DNA of 64,000 nt from Microbacterium oryzae. GTDB lineage: Bacteria; Actinomycetota; Actinomycetes; Actinomycetales; Microbacteriaceae. The stretch is from positions 62,001 to 126,000 of the forward strand of contig NZ_JAUEPM010000008.1 in the NCBI RefSeq assembly GCF_030406385.1, given 5' to 3'. The notes below the pieces were generated by a model, which saw nothing but the letters and a program-made list of their open reading frames with translations, was not told the origin of the DNA and made no database searches. How positions within the stretch are numbered: position 1 is the stretch's first letter; each line of letters starts with the position of its first letter. Made by a program: the position numbers and the translations under genes. Of the stretch, positions 1-7,490 are shown in pieces.

Positions 1-609
1 GATCATCGAGTAGCCGACGCCCTGCCAGACCGAGAAGACCATCACACTGATCAGCGCCCAGGGCTCGGTCGTCAGGAAGCCGATGGGGGGTACGCCCAGT
101 GCCGAGAGCACTCCGTTCACCACGCCGCCCAGCGGTGAGAGGAGGTAGCTGAAGATGAGGGCGCTGCCGGCGACGGGAGCGATGTAGGGCACGAACAGAA
201 GCGCGCGGTAGATCGAGCGCCCGCGGAAGGGCTGCGCGAGCAGAGACGCCAAGACGAGCCCGATCGCGAGAGTCAGAGGGACGACCACGGCGACGTACAT
301 CCCGGTGTTGCCGAGCGCTCGCAGGAAGTCGCCGGCGCTGACGAGATCGGCGTAGTTCTGGAACCCGACGAACGCCCCGGCATCGCCGGAGGCCGGGTTC
401 CAGCTCGTGAAGCTGTACCCGACCGTCTGCAGCAGGGGCCACAGGTAGAAGATCGTCAGCAGCACCGTGGTGGGCGCGATGAAGAGATACCCCGATCGAC
501 CTTCCCGTCGCTGCAGAAGGCTCGAGGTGTTCGCGCTGTTCCCTCGCGCGGGGTCTCGAGGCTTCTCGGCTGCCGTCCGGCGCGGAGGTGCGTCTGTCGC
601 GTTCGCCAT
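1..609 (-). CDS. Sugar ABC transporter permease (MalF/UgpA type), partial
   Basis: The reading frame opens with ATG at 609 and stays open for 203 codons to the window edge, so the C-terminal part, including the expected EAA loop, is missing. The first 38 or so residues are hydrophilic. A membrane helix follows (residues about 42-62, with the sequence FIAPTTVLLTIFYLWP), then a periplasmic stretch, then further hydrophobic segments (for example YVAVVVPLTLAIGLVLASLL). This is the layout of MalF/UgpA-type permeases that import sugars with a partner permease and a binding protein. It is divergent from the ROK regulator at 749, which probably controls it. The substrate is unknown. Confidence 0.85.
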   Translation of the reverse strand, partial: MANATDAPPRRTAAEKPRDPARGNSANTSSLLQRREGRSGYLFIAPTTVLLTIFYLWPLLQTVGYSFTSWNPASGDAGAFVGFQNYADLVSAGDFLRALGNTGMYVAVVVPLTLAIGLVLASLLAQPFRGRSIYRALLFVPYIAPVAGSALIFSYLLSPLGGVVNGVLSALGVPPIGFLTTEPWALISVMVFSVWQGVGYSMI

Positions 610-713
610 GTCACTCCAGTCAGTCGTCCTCGGCTGAGGTCGACGGCGATGTCGAGCGGGATGCGGCGCGCATCCTCGGCCTGAGCTTAGAAAGCGCTAC
701 TTCGAAAGTCAAC

Positions 714-742
714 ATACTTAATTCGAGGATCGAACGTATAGT
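714..742 (+). promoter_or_regulatory. Candidate leaderless promoter of the ROK operon
   Basis: A TATAGT hexamer at 737-742 lies 7 nt before the ATG at 749, so transcription would start at or very near the start codon, as in the leaderless mRNAs common in actinobacteria. The -35 region (about 714-719) is weak. The 139-bp gap between the divergent permease and regulator genes is AT-richer than its surroundings and is the natural place for the ROK operator. No ribosome-binding site precedes 749. Confidence 0.45.
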
Positions 743-748
743 GGTGAC

Positions 749-1966
749 ATGCGCGAAGACGAGCTCGACTACAGCCCCGGCTCGGTGGGTGGGATCCTTC
801 AGGCCATCCGCGGCGGAGGAGTGGTGTCTCGCTCTTCGCTCGCGCGGGCCACAGGGCTCGCCCCTTCCACCGTCTCCCTCCGAGTGGACGCCCTGATCGA
901 CCTCGGCCTCGTCCGAGAAGGCGGCGAAGCCGCTTCCCGAGGGGGACGACGCCCCAGAGAGGTCTCGCTGGATCCGCGAGCGGGCTTCGTCGCCGCCGCC
1001 GAGTTCGGTGCCAGGCACGTGCGCCTCGCGCTCAGTGACGCGACGGGCGGCGTCCTCATCGAAGCCGATTCCTCCGACGGCGGACTGCCGCCGCTGCCGA
1101 TCACCGAGGGACCGGAACCGACGGCGCGTGCTCTCTGGGACGGGATGATGGACCTCGCCGCCCGAGCGGACCTCGCCCCGGAGCGCTTTCTCGGTGCCGC
1201 GATCGGCATCCCCGCCCCGGTCGAATACCGCACCGGGCGGGTGACCACACCCTCGTTCATGCCGAGCTGGCACGGGATCGAGCTGCCACGGGCGTTCGCG
1301 GAGCTGACGGATCGCCCGATCGTCGCTGAGAACGACGCGAATCTCATCGCCTTGAGCGAGACGGTCGGCGCCGCGCCCGGACACGGCCGCCATCTGTTCG
1401 CCGTGAAGCTCGGCAGCCGGATCGGAAGCGGTCTCATCTGGAACGGACGTCTCTACCGCGGATTCGGGGGCGCCGCGGGCGAGATGGCGCACACCGGTGT
1501 CTTCGGTGAGGCCGCGCTGCCCTGCACCTGCCCGGTGCCCAACTGTCTCGAAGCGGTCGCCGGCGGAGGTGCGCTCGTCTCGCGCCTCAGGAACCTCGGC
1601 TTCGAGGTCGAGAGCACCGCGGATGTCGTGGAGCTCGGCGCGGCGGGAGTTGCGGAGGCCGTCGCGGCTCTGCGCGGCGCAGGCGCGCGCATCGGTGAGG
1701 TCATCGGATCGATGGTGAACCTGCTCAACCCTCGCGAAGTCGTGCTCGCCGGCACGATGTCCCAGTCGACGCCCCTTGTAGCCGCGATCAAAGCCGAGGT
1801 CTTCCAACGCGCGATTCCGACGGTCACCGAGCATCTGCAGATCCAGACGACGCGCCACCCACGAGACGCAGGCATCATCGGCGCCACGGAGCTCATCCTC
1901 GGGGAGGTCCTCGCCCCATCCCGGATCAATGCTCTCGCCGCCAGCTACTCCCGAGCCGCTTCGTGA
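749..1966 (+). CDS. ROK-family transcriptional repressor (NagC/XylR type)
   Basis: This 405-residue protein has an N-terminal winged helix-turn-helix (about residues 27-60, LARATGLAPSTVSLRVDAL) followed by a ROK sugar-sensing domain. The ROK signature is present: ENDAN near residue 196 and the zinc motif CTCPVPNCLE near residue 253. Members repress sugar-uptake genes and release DNA when they bind a sugar or sugar phosphate. It is divergent from the ABC permease at 609 and overlaps the next gene by 4 bp (GTGA), so it is co-translated with a ROK kinase and two dehydrogenases. It most likely regulates this locus and itself. Confidence 0.9.
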   Translation: MREDELDYSPGSVGGILQAIRGGGVVSRSSLARATGLAPSTVSLRVDALIDLGLVREGGEAASRGGRRPREVSLDPRAGFVAAAEFGARHVRLALSDATGGVLIEADSSDGGLPPLPITEGPEPTARALWDGMMDLAARADLAPERFLGAAIGIPAPVEYRTGRVTTPSFMPSWHGIELPRAFAELTDRPIVAENDANLIALSETVGAAPGHGRHLFAVKLGSRIGSGLIWNGRLYRGFGGAAGEMAHTGVFGEAALPCTCPVPNCLEAVAGGGALVSRLRNLGFEVESTADVVELGAAGVAEAVAALRGAGARIGEVIGSMVNLLNPREVVLAGTMSQSTPLVAAIKAEVFQRAIPTVTEHLQIQTTRHPRDAGIIGATELILGEVLAPSRINALAASYSRAAS

Positions 1967-2925
1967 TCACCCTTCTCGAGTCGGTCGACGTACGGCCTTC
2001 GACTGTCATCGCGGTCGACGTCGGGGGGACCATGGTCAAGGGGGCGCTGGTGCGCGGCGGTGCGATCGTCGCGCGCGCCGAACGGAGCACGTTCCACCAC
2101 GCCGCGGGCGCGATGAGCACCATCGAGCTGGTCGTCGATGAGCTGCTGTTCACGAGCGATATGGCAGGCAGCCGCGCGACGAGCATCGGCGTCGCATGCC
2201 CGGGCAGCGTCCATGCCGGGAGCGGCCGCGTGCGGAACGCCGTCAATCTGGGATGGGAGGACGAACCGGTCGCGGAACGGCTTCGCGCAACCTTCTCGCT
2301 TCCCGTCGCGATCGATCACGACGCTCGTGCAGCGGCGCTGGCGGCCGGGGCATCCGCCGGGCTGGATCGGCCCGACACCGGTCCTGCTGTGTTCATCCCG
2401 ATCGGCACGGGCATCTCGGCGTCGCTGCTTCTCGACGGCGTGCCCCTCACCGGTGCCTCCGGCCGCGCCGGCGAGTTCGGCCACATGCGCGTCGTCCCAC
2501 AGGGCGAGCTGTGCGCCTGCGGGCAGCACGGCTGCCTGGAGGCGTACGCCTCCGCCGGCGGCATCGGCCGCAGATACCGCGCGGCGGGCGGGAGCGCTCT
2601 CCTGACCACCGAGCAGATCGTCTCCGCTCGCGCGCACGACGCGGTGGCGCAGCGGGTGTGGGACGAGGCGATCGACGCACTCGCCACCGGGATCACCGCT
2701 GTCACCGCCCTCTTCGACCCGCTGTGCATCCTCCTGGGCGGCGGCCTGTCACGCGCGGGCGACGCGCTCCTGCTCCCCGTTCGCGAGGCCGTAGGCCGCA
2801 GCTTGGCCTGGCGCCCTCTCCCCTCCATCCAGATCTCGGCGCTCGGTCCGGACGCGGGCCTTCTGGGCGCCGCGCTCTTGACGCGCGCGTTGCGCACCAC
2901 CTCACAGAACCAGGAGATGACATGA
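1963..2925 (+). CDS. ROK-family sugar kinase (glucokinase-like)
   Basis: This 320-residue protein starts at GTG 1963 inside the stop of the repressor gene. It has the phosphate-1 loop VDVGGTMVKGAL near residue 20, the catalytic Asp context IDHDARAAA, GEFGHM near residue 176 and a complete ROK zinc motif CACGQHGCLE. It lacks the helix-turn-helix of its neighbour, so it is the enzyme of the pair and would phosphorylate a hexose or hexosamine with ATP in the cytoplasm. Its 3' end overlaps the following dehydrogenase by 4 bp (ATGA). The sugar cannot be told from sequence alone. Confidence 0.88.
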   Translation: MITLLESVDVRPSTVIAVDVGGTMVKGALVRGGAIVARAERSTFHHAAGAMSTIELVVDELLFTSDMAGSRATSIGVACPGSVHAGSGRVRNAVNLGWEDEPVAERLRATFSLPVAIDHDARAAALAAGASAGLDRPDTGPAVFIPIGTGISASLLLDGVPLTGASGRAGEFGHMRVVPQGELCACGQHGCLEAYASAGGIGRRYRAAGGSALLTTEQIVSARAHDAVAQRVWDEAIDALATGITAVTALFDPLCILLGGGLSRAGDALLLPVREAVGRSLAWRPLPSIQISALGPDAGLLGAALLTRALRTTSQNQEMT

Positions 2926-3935
2926 ACGATGACAGACCGGTGATCGGCATGATCGGTGCCGGCATGATCAGCCGCGCGCACATGCCGGGCTTGCAAAGAC
3001 TGGCGAGGGAGGTGCTCATCTACAGCGTCGAGGGCGCGGAAGACGTCGCGGAGACGTACGGCGGGACAGTGGTTGCCACGTTCGAGGAGCTGCTGGAGCG
3101 CTCCGACATCGTCGACATCGTGACTCCCACCTTCACCCACTACGACCTCGTGCGCCGGTGCCTCCTCGCGGGCAAGGACGTCATCGTGGAGAAGCCGATC
3201 GCGCTCACGCAGGAACAGGCGACCGAGGTCGTCCGCCTGGCTCACGATCTGGGCCGCCGGCTCTTCCCCGCGCATGTCGTGCGCTACTCCGCTCCGTACG
3301 CGCTTGCGAAGGAGGCCGTGGACGCGGGCGAGATCGGGGAGGTCGCAGTCATGCGATTCTCGCGATCGGGCTCATTCCCGACGAGGACACCCTGGTTCGC
3401 GGATGCTGAGAAGTCGGGCGGGGTCTTGATGGATCTCACCATCCACGACGTCGACGTCGCGCGATGGATCGCCGGCGACATCGTCCAGGTTTACGCGACG
3501 CTGCGCCGTGCCGGAACACCTGAGCAGCCGATGGAATCCGCTCATGTTCTCCTCACGCATGTCAGCGGCGCGATCACGCACTGCGCGGGTCTCTGGGGCC
3601 CCGCGCATCTCCCCTTCGAGACCGAATTCAGCATCTCGGGAACCGGCGGGACCCTGGCGCATTCCTCCCGCGCGGAGTCGGCGGTCGTCAGCACTGTCGC
3701 GGCTGACGACCTGGACGCCGGCCTCATGCCTGTGGTCGACCCGCAGGAGGATCCGTACGGTCTCGAGCTGGCGGACTTCGTGGCGGGGATCCGCGGTCGG
3801 CGCGAGACGCGAGTGACGGCCGAAGACGGATTGGACGCGGTGCGGGTGGTGAGTGCTGCCTGGGAGTCTGTTCGCAGCGGCCAGCCGGTGACGCTGGCGC
3901 CCACGATGAGCACGACAGCGAGGAGCGCGACGTGA
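2922..3935 (+). CDS. Gfo/Idh/MocA-family NAD(P)-dependent oxidoreductase
   Basis: This 337-residue protein starts at ATG 2922, which overlaps the kinase stop. It has a Rossmann fold with a dinucleotide loop (MIGAGMISRAH, residues 9-19), the family EKP motif (VEKPIALT near residue 90) and an HDVDVARWI segment in the C-terminal substrate domain. The family oxidises or epimerises sugars, inositols and related polyols. In this operon it would act on the imported sugar. The substrate is not resolved, and a close relative follows directly. Confidence 0.88.
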   Translation: MNDDRPVIGMIGAGMISRAHMPGLQRLAREVLIYSVEGAEDVAETYGGTVVATFEELLERSDIVDIVTPTFTHYDLVRRCLLAGKDVIVEKPIALTQEQATEVVRLAHDLGRRLFPAHVVRYSAPYALAKEAVDAGEIGEVAVMRFSRSGSFPTRTPWFADAEKSGGVLMDLTIHDVDVARWIAGDIVQVYATLRRAGTPEQPMESAHVLLTHVSGAITHCAGLWGPAHLPFETEFSISGTGGTLAHSSRAESAVVSTVAADDLDAGLMPVVDPQEDPYGLELADFVAGIRGRRETRVTAEDGLDAVRVVSAAWESVRSGQPVTLAPTMSTTARSAT

Positions 3936-4948
3936 AGATCGGGATCATGTCCTTCGCCCACACGCACGCGTCGACGTACGCGTCGCTTCTGCGAGGCAGA
4001 GACGATGTCGAGCTGCTCGCGGCGGATCCAGGAGGTCATCGAGCCAACGAGCTGCGCGGACGAGCGCTCGCGGAATCGATGGGTGTGCCCTACGTCGACA
4101 GCTACGAGGAGCTGTTGGAATGGGGACCTGAAGCGGTCATCATCACGAGTGAGAACGCGAAGCATCGCGAGCTCGTGGAGATCGCGGCCGCCGCCGGCGC
4201 GCACATCCTCTGCGAGAAGCCGCTCGCTACGACCTGGGCCGACGGGCAGGCGATTCAAGCCGCTGTCGAGCGCAACGGGGTGCTGCTCATGGTCGCCTAT
4301 CCCGTGCGATTCGCATCGGACTTCGCTCGGCTCCGCACCGAGCATGACGCGGGCTTGCTCGGCGAGATCGTCTCCATCCGAGGCAGCAACAATGGCAAGC
4401 TCCCGCTCGAACGCTCGTGGTTCACGGAACCAGAGCTCTCCGGCGGCGGCGCCCTCGTCGATCATGTCGTCCATATCGCGGACCTCATCGAGGCGCTGAC
4501 CGGCGCAGAACCCGAACGAGTCACAGCCGTCTCGAACGCGATTCTGCACAGTGAACGAGCGCGCGCGGAGACAGCCGGGCTCGTCACGATCGAGTACGCC
4601 GACGGCATCGTCGCCACCGTCGACTGCTCCTGGAGTGTGCCGGAGAGCGCGCCGACGTGGGGTGGCGTCAGGATCTCGGTCGCCGCCACCCGCGGCACGA
4701 CAGAGCTCGACTTCTTCGGTCCTGCGGTGCGCGGCATCGACGCGCTCACCGGCCGTCCTCTGGTGCGGCCATACGGCCCGTCCCTTGACGAGACGATGCT
4801 CGGAGCCTTCCTGACCGCCGTTCGCGCGGGACGTCAGCCCGAGGTGTCGCTGCAGTCGGGACTGCGCACGCTCTCGATCGTGCTCGCCGCTCAAGAGTCC
4901 GCCCGGACCGGCACGTCGGTGGCCGTCTGCGCGATGACCAGCGGATGA
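3932..4948 (+). CDS. Second Gfo/Idh/MocA-family oxidoreductase
   Basis: This 338-residue protein uses GTG at 3932, inside the stop of the previous gene. The glycine loop is less canonical (IGIMSFAHTHA), but the EKP motif (CEKPLATTW near residue 94) and a DHVVHIADLI segment in the C-terminal domain place it in the family. Two diverged paralogues in tandem usually do consecutive or opposite redox steps on one sugar. It ends the coupled operon; 155 bp without a clear gene follow. Confidence 0.87.
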   Translation: MKIGIMSFAHTHASTYASLLRGRDDVELLAADPGGHRANELRGRALAESMGVPYVDSYEELLEWGPEAVIITSENAKHRELVEIAAAAGAHILCEKPLATTWADGQAIQAAVERNGVLLMVAYPVRFASDFARLRTEHDAGLLGEIVSIRGSNNGKLPLERSWFTEPELSGGGALVDHVVHIADLIEALTGAEPERVTAVSNAILHSERARAETAGLVTIEYADGIVATVDCSWSVPESAPTWGGVRISVAATRGTTELDFFGPAVRGIDALTGRPLVRPYGPSLDETMLGAFLTAVRAGRQPEVSLQSGLRTLSIVLAAQESARTGTSVAVCAMTSG

Positions 4949-5103
4949 CGCCTCGCTCGCTCTGCCCGCGAGGCTGAGGCAGATGGCGCACGCGGGGGTC
5001 GAGCATCGCCTCGGCTCCCGCGCGCATCGTCTACCCGGGATCTTGCCCTCGCACCGCGCGGGCGGTTGACTGGGCGCGACGACCGAGAAGCGGAGGCAGC
5101 ACG

Positions 5104-5700
5104 ATGAGTGACGACGCGGTCTCGCCGCAGCGCGACGGAGCGCAGCGACCATCCGATCGAACCGCGTCGCAGTCGCAGCGGATGGCCGACAACAGCGGAT
5201 CGAAGCTCACGACGGCGGAGTGCTGGCACCTCGTCGAGAGCCGGAACCTCGCCCGACTGGCGGTCATCCGTGCGGACGGGACCCCCGACCTGTTCCCCAT
5301 CAACTACACCGTGCACGCAGGCAATGTGTATATGCGCACCGGATCAGGTGGGAAGCTCCGCAACCTCACCGCCCATCCGGCCGTCGCGTTCGAGGTCGAC
5401 GGGGTCGACGACACGCATCACTGGAGCGTGGTGATCCGCGGCACCGCCACGGAGATTCAGATCGACTCCGAGGTCGCGGCCTCGGGCGTGCGGGCTGTCT
5501 CGACCGCCGACCCTGCGCACAAGCCCCACTTCGTGCGCCTGAACGCGACGAGCATCACCGGCCGCCGATTCCCGAAGGATGCGCGTCGGGCTGCCGCGCC
5601 CCCAGGCGCTCGGCACGACGCTCCCCTGCCGCCCGTCCCGCCGGCCGGGCCCGGCAAGCCGCAGCCGATCCCGCACTTCCCGCCGCCGCCCAGCTCCTGA
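5104..5700 (+). CDS. Pyridoxamine 5'-phosphate oxidase-fold flavin-binding protein
   Basis: This 198-residue protein has a hydrophilic N-terminal tail of about 35 residues. A split-barrel domain follows (about 37-160) with NLARLAVIRADGTPDLFPIN and the strand KLRNLTAHPAVAFEVDG, typical of the Rv1155/PNPOx-like family that binds FMN or F420. The C-terminal 40 residues are proline-rich and probably disordered. The start at ATG 5104 follows an AGGCAGCACG stretch that serves as a modest ribosome-binding site. It stands alone between the sugar operon and a small membrane protein; the exact substrate is unknown. Confidence 0.8.
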   Translation: MSDDAVSPQRDGAQRPSDRTASQSQRMADNSGSKLTTAECWHLVESRNLARLAVIRADGTPDLFPINYTVHAGNVYMRTGSGGKLRNLTAHPAVAFEVDGVDDTHHWSVVIRGTATEIQIDSEVAASGVRAVSTADPAHKPHFVRLNATSITGRRFPKDARRAAAPPGARHDAPLPPVPPAGPGKPQPIPHFPPPPSS

Positions 5701-5773
5701 CCGTCATCGGCGGGCATCGACCGGATCCTCAGTCACCGCTCTCTAGCCTGAGGGGAGCCGACCGAGGAGAGCC

Positions 5774-6235
5774 GTGTTCCAACGCCCTGCAGCCCTGTTC
5801 CGCACCCTGGCGATCGCCGAGGCGATCTCCTGGACGCTTCTGATCGCGGGGATCGTGCTGCGAGCGATCACCGGAGAGGCAAGAGGCGTGTCGATCGGCG
5901 GAGCCGTGCACGGCTTCGTGTTCCTCTCCTACGGCGCGGTCGTGATCCTGGTAGCCATGAATCAACGCTGGAGCGTCGGGCGGTTCGCAGTCGCGCTCCT
6001 CAGCGCCGTGATCCCCTACGCGAGCGTTCCCGTGGAGGTCTGGCTGCAGCGCTCGCGAGCGCTCGACGGCGGCTGGCGCACGTCAGCCGGCACGGACCCG
6101 CGGGATGCGACCTGGCACGACCGGGCGCTGCGGGCGGTGCTGCGCCATCCGGTTCTGTCCGGCGTCGGCGCCGTGCTCGTCGTCGCGGTCGTGTTCGCCG
6201 CTCTCCTGCTGGTCGGCCCGCCCGGCGGCCGATGA
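5774..6235 (+). CDS. DUF3817 family membrane protein
   Basis: This 153-residue protein begins at GTG 5774 behind a GAGGAGAG ribosome-binding site. It has three hydrophobic segments in the first 90 residues (around IAEAISWTLLIAGIVLRA, GGAVHGFVFLSYGAVVILV and FAVALLSAVIPYASVPVEVW). After a charged loop there is a fourth near the C-terminus (VLSGVGAVLVVAVVFAALLLV). The first part matches the DUF3817 pattern found in actinobacteria. The fourth helix is an extension. Function unknown. Confidence 0.8.
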   Translation: MFQRPAALFRTLAIAEAISWTLLIAGIVLRAITGEARGVSIGGAVHGFVFLSYGAVVILVAMNQRWSVGRFAVALLSAVIPYASVPVEVWLQRSRALDGGWRTSAGTDPRDATWHDRALRAVLRHPVLSGVGAVLVVAVVFAALLLVGPPGGR

Positions 6236-6260
6236 CATCCGCGAGCAATCGCCGAATGCT

Positions 6261-6442
6261 GGCCCATAAGGCGAGAAGCGCACCACCGAGCCCACCGACC
6301 CGAACTTCGGTGGTGCCCGACTCGTCGAAAGACGGCCCATAAGGCGAGAAGCGCACCACCGAGCCCACCGACCCGAACTTCGGTGGTGCCGAACTCGTCG
6401 AATGACAGCTCATAAGGCGAGAACCGCACCACCGAGCCCGAG
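6261..6442. repeat. 73-bp tandem repeat, about 2.5 copies, each with a 10-bp inverted repeat
   Basis: Copies begin at 6261, 6334 and 6407 (the last is partial), with an exact period of 73 bp and few differences. Each full copy contains a perfect 10-bp inverted repeat, GCACCACCGA / TCGGTGGTGC, with a 17-nt loop (6280-6289 with 6307-6316, and the same shifted by 73). It lies between the DUF3817 gene and tRNA-Asn. The open frames across it on the minus strand are by-products of the repeat. Confidence 0.85.
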
Positions 6443-6489
6443 GGCGCGCGAGCCCGAGGGCGCGAGGCCATCATCTCCCGGCAAAGGGA

Positions 6490-6516
6490 AAGGGCCCGTC
6501 CGGTGGACGGGCCCTT
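6490..6516 (-). terminator. Terminator downstream of tRNA-Asn
   Basis: A perfect 12-bp stem (6490-6501 with 6505-6516, AAGGGCCCGTCC with its complement) has a 3-nt loop. It starts 7 bp past the 3' end of the minus-strand tRNA gene, and in that direction it runs into CCCTTTCCCTTT. This fits an intrinsic terminator, though the T-tract is interrupted. Confidence 0.75.
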
Positions 6517-6522
6517 CGAAAG

Positions 6523-6595
6523 CTCCCCGGCTTGGACTCGAACCAAGAACCTGCCGGTTAACAGCCGGCTGCTCTGCCAATTGAGCTACCGAGGA
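6523..6595 (-). tRNA. tRNA-Asn (anticodon GTT)
   Basis: On the minus strand 73 nt fold as a tRNA. The acceptor stem is TCCTCGG/CCGGGGA with discriminator G at 6523. The D-arm contains AGCTCAATTGGCAGAGC, the anticodon loop is TGTTAAC (anticodon GTT) and the T-arm contains GGTTCGAGTCC. CCA is not encoded. It has its own terminator just downstream. Confidence 0.96.
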
Positions 6596-6686
6596 TCACT
6601 CCTCACCCCGTGGCCGGGGCAACTCCCCTAGCGTAGCAAACCGGCGCGGCCAGACGCCAAACCGAGCCGCGCACGCGGGCGTGTCG

Positions 6687-7469
6687 TCACGCGACGAGCA
6701 GCGTCTCGGTGCTCTTCGTCCCGGGCGTCCACTCCAGGCGCTGAGAGTCCCCGACGGCGACGACGTGCCCCGAGCGCAGGATCAGTCGATCCGCGGACAG
6801 CTCGCGAGCGAGATCCGGATCGTTCGTGACGAGCAGGGCGGCCATCCCCCACTCCTGCTGCCGACGGCGGATGGCATCGAAGATGACGTGGCGCACTTCC
6901 AGCCCGATGTTCGCCATCGGCTCGTCGGCGATGAGCACGCGGGGGTCGAGGACGAGGGCCCGCGCGAACGCGACGCGCTGCCGCATGCCGGCGCTCAGCT
7001 CGTACGGGAACTTCGAAGCGGCGCCCAGCGGCAGGTGCATCTCGTCGAGCAGCGCGGCGACGCGGACGGCCAGCGCCCGCTGGTTCACGCGACGGTCCCG
7101 CGAGGTGATCGGCTCGGTGATGACCTCCGACACGGTCAGGCGCGAGGGCAGACCCGAGCCGCCGCCCTGCGGCACGTATCCCGACCGGTAGGTGAGCACG
7201 CGATGCGCGCGCCCCGGGTGACGTACCGAGATCCCCGTGACGAAGGCGTCGCCGCCGCTGACGGCGATGGACCGGTCCCGCGTGCCGGCGAGCACCGAGG
7301 CGAGACTCGACTTGCCCGACCCCGTGGGCCCCGCGATGCACAGCGTGCCGCCGACCGGCAGCGTCGCGGTCACGCCGTCGACCGCGCGGATGGCGTGGCC
7401 CTTCCCCGAACGCGCGACGCTCAGATCATCGCAGCGGATGGCGTTCTCGGTGTCGTCGGGTACGCGCAT
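6687..7469 (-). CDS. Orphan ABC transporter ATP-binding protein
   Basis: This 260-residue single ABC domain has Walker A GPTGSGKSS near residue 48, the Q-loop YVPQGG, signature LSAGMRQRVA near residue 162 and Walker B VLIADEP near residue 183. The expected H-loop histidine is replaced by Asn (LLVTNDPD), which could weaken ATP hydrolysis. No permease or binding-protein gene is adjacent: tRNA-Asn lies on one side and dnaG on the other. The start is ATG at 7469. It could serve a transporter encoded elsewhere. Confidence 0.85.
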   Translation of the reverse strand: MRVPDDTENAIRCDDLSVARSGKGHAIRAVDGVTATLPVGGTLCIAGPTGSGKSSLASVLAGTRDRSIAVSGGDAFVTGISVRHPGRAHRVLTYRSGYVPQGGGSGLPSRLTVSEVITEPITSRDRRVNQRALAVRVAALLDEMHLPLGAASKFPYELSAGMRQRVAFARALVLDPRVLIADEPMANIGLEVRHVIFDAIRRRQQEWGMAALLVTNDPDLARELSADRLILRSGHVVAVGDSQRLEWTPGTKSTETLLVA

Positions 7470-7490
7470 CTTCCCATCCTGCCTTGCCGG

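Noticed and set aside
6261..6442. 73-bp repeat as a CRISPR or coding repeat
   Set aside because: No spacers; the minus-strand peptides only mirror the repeat.
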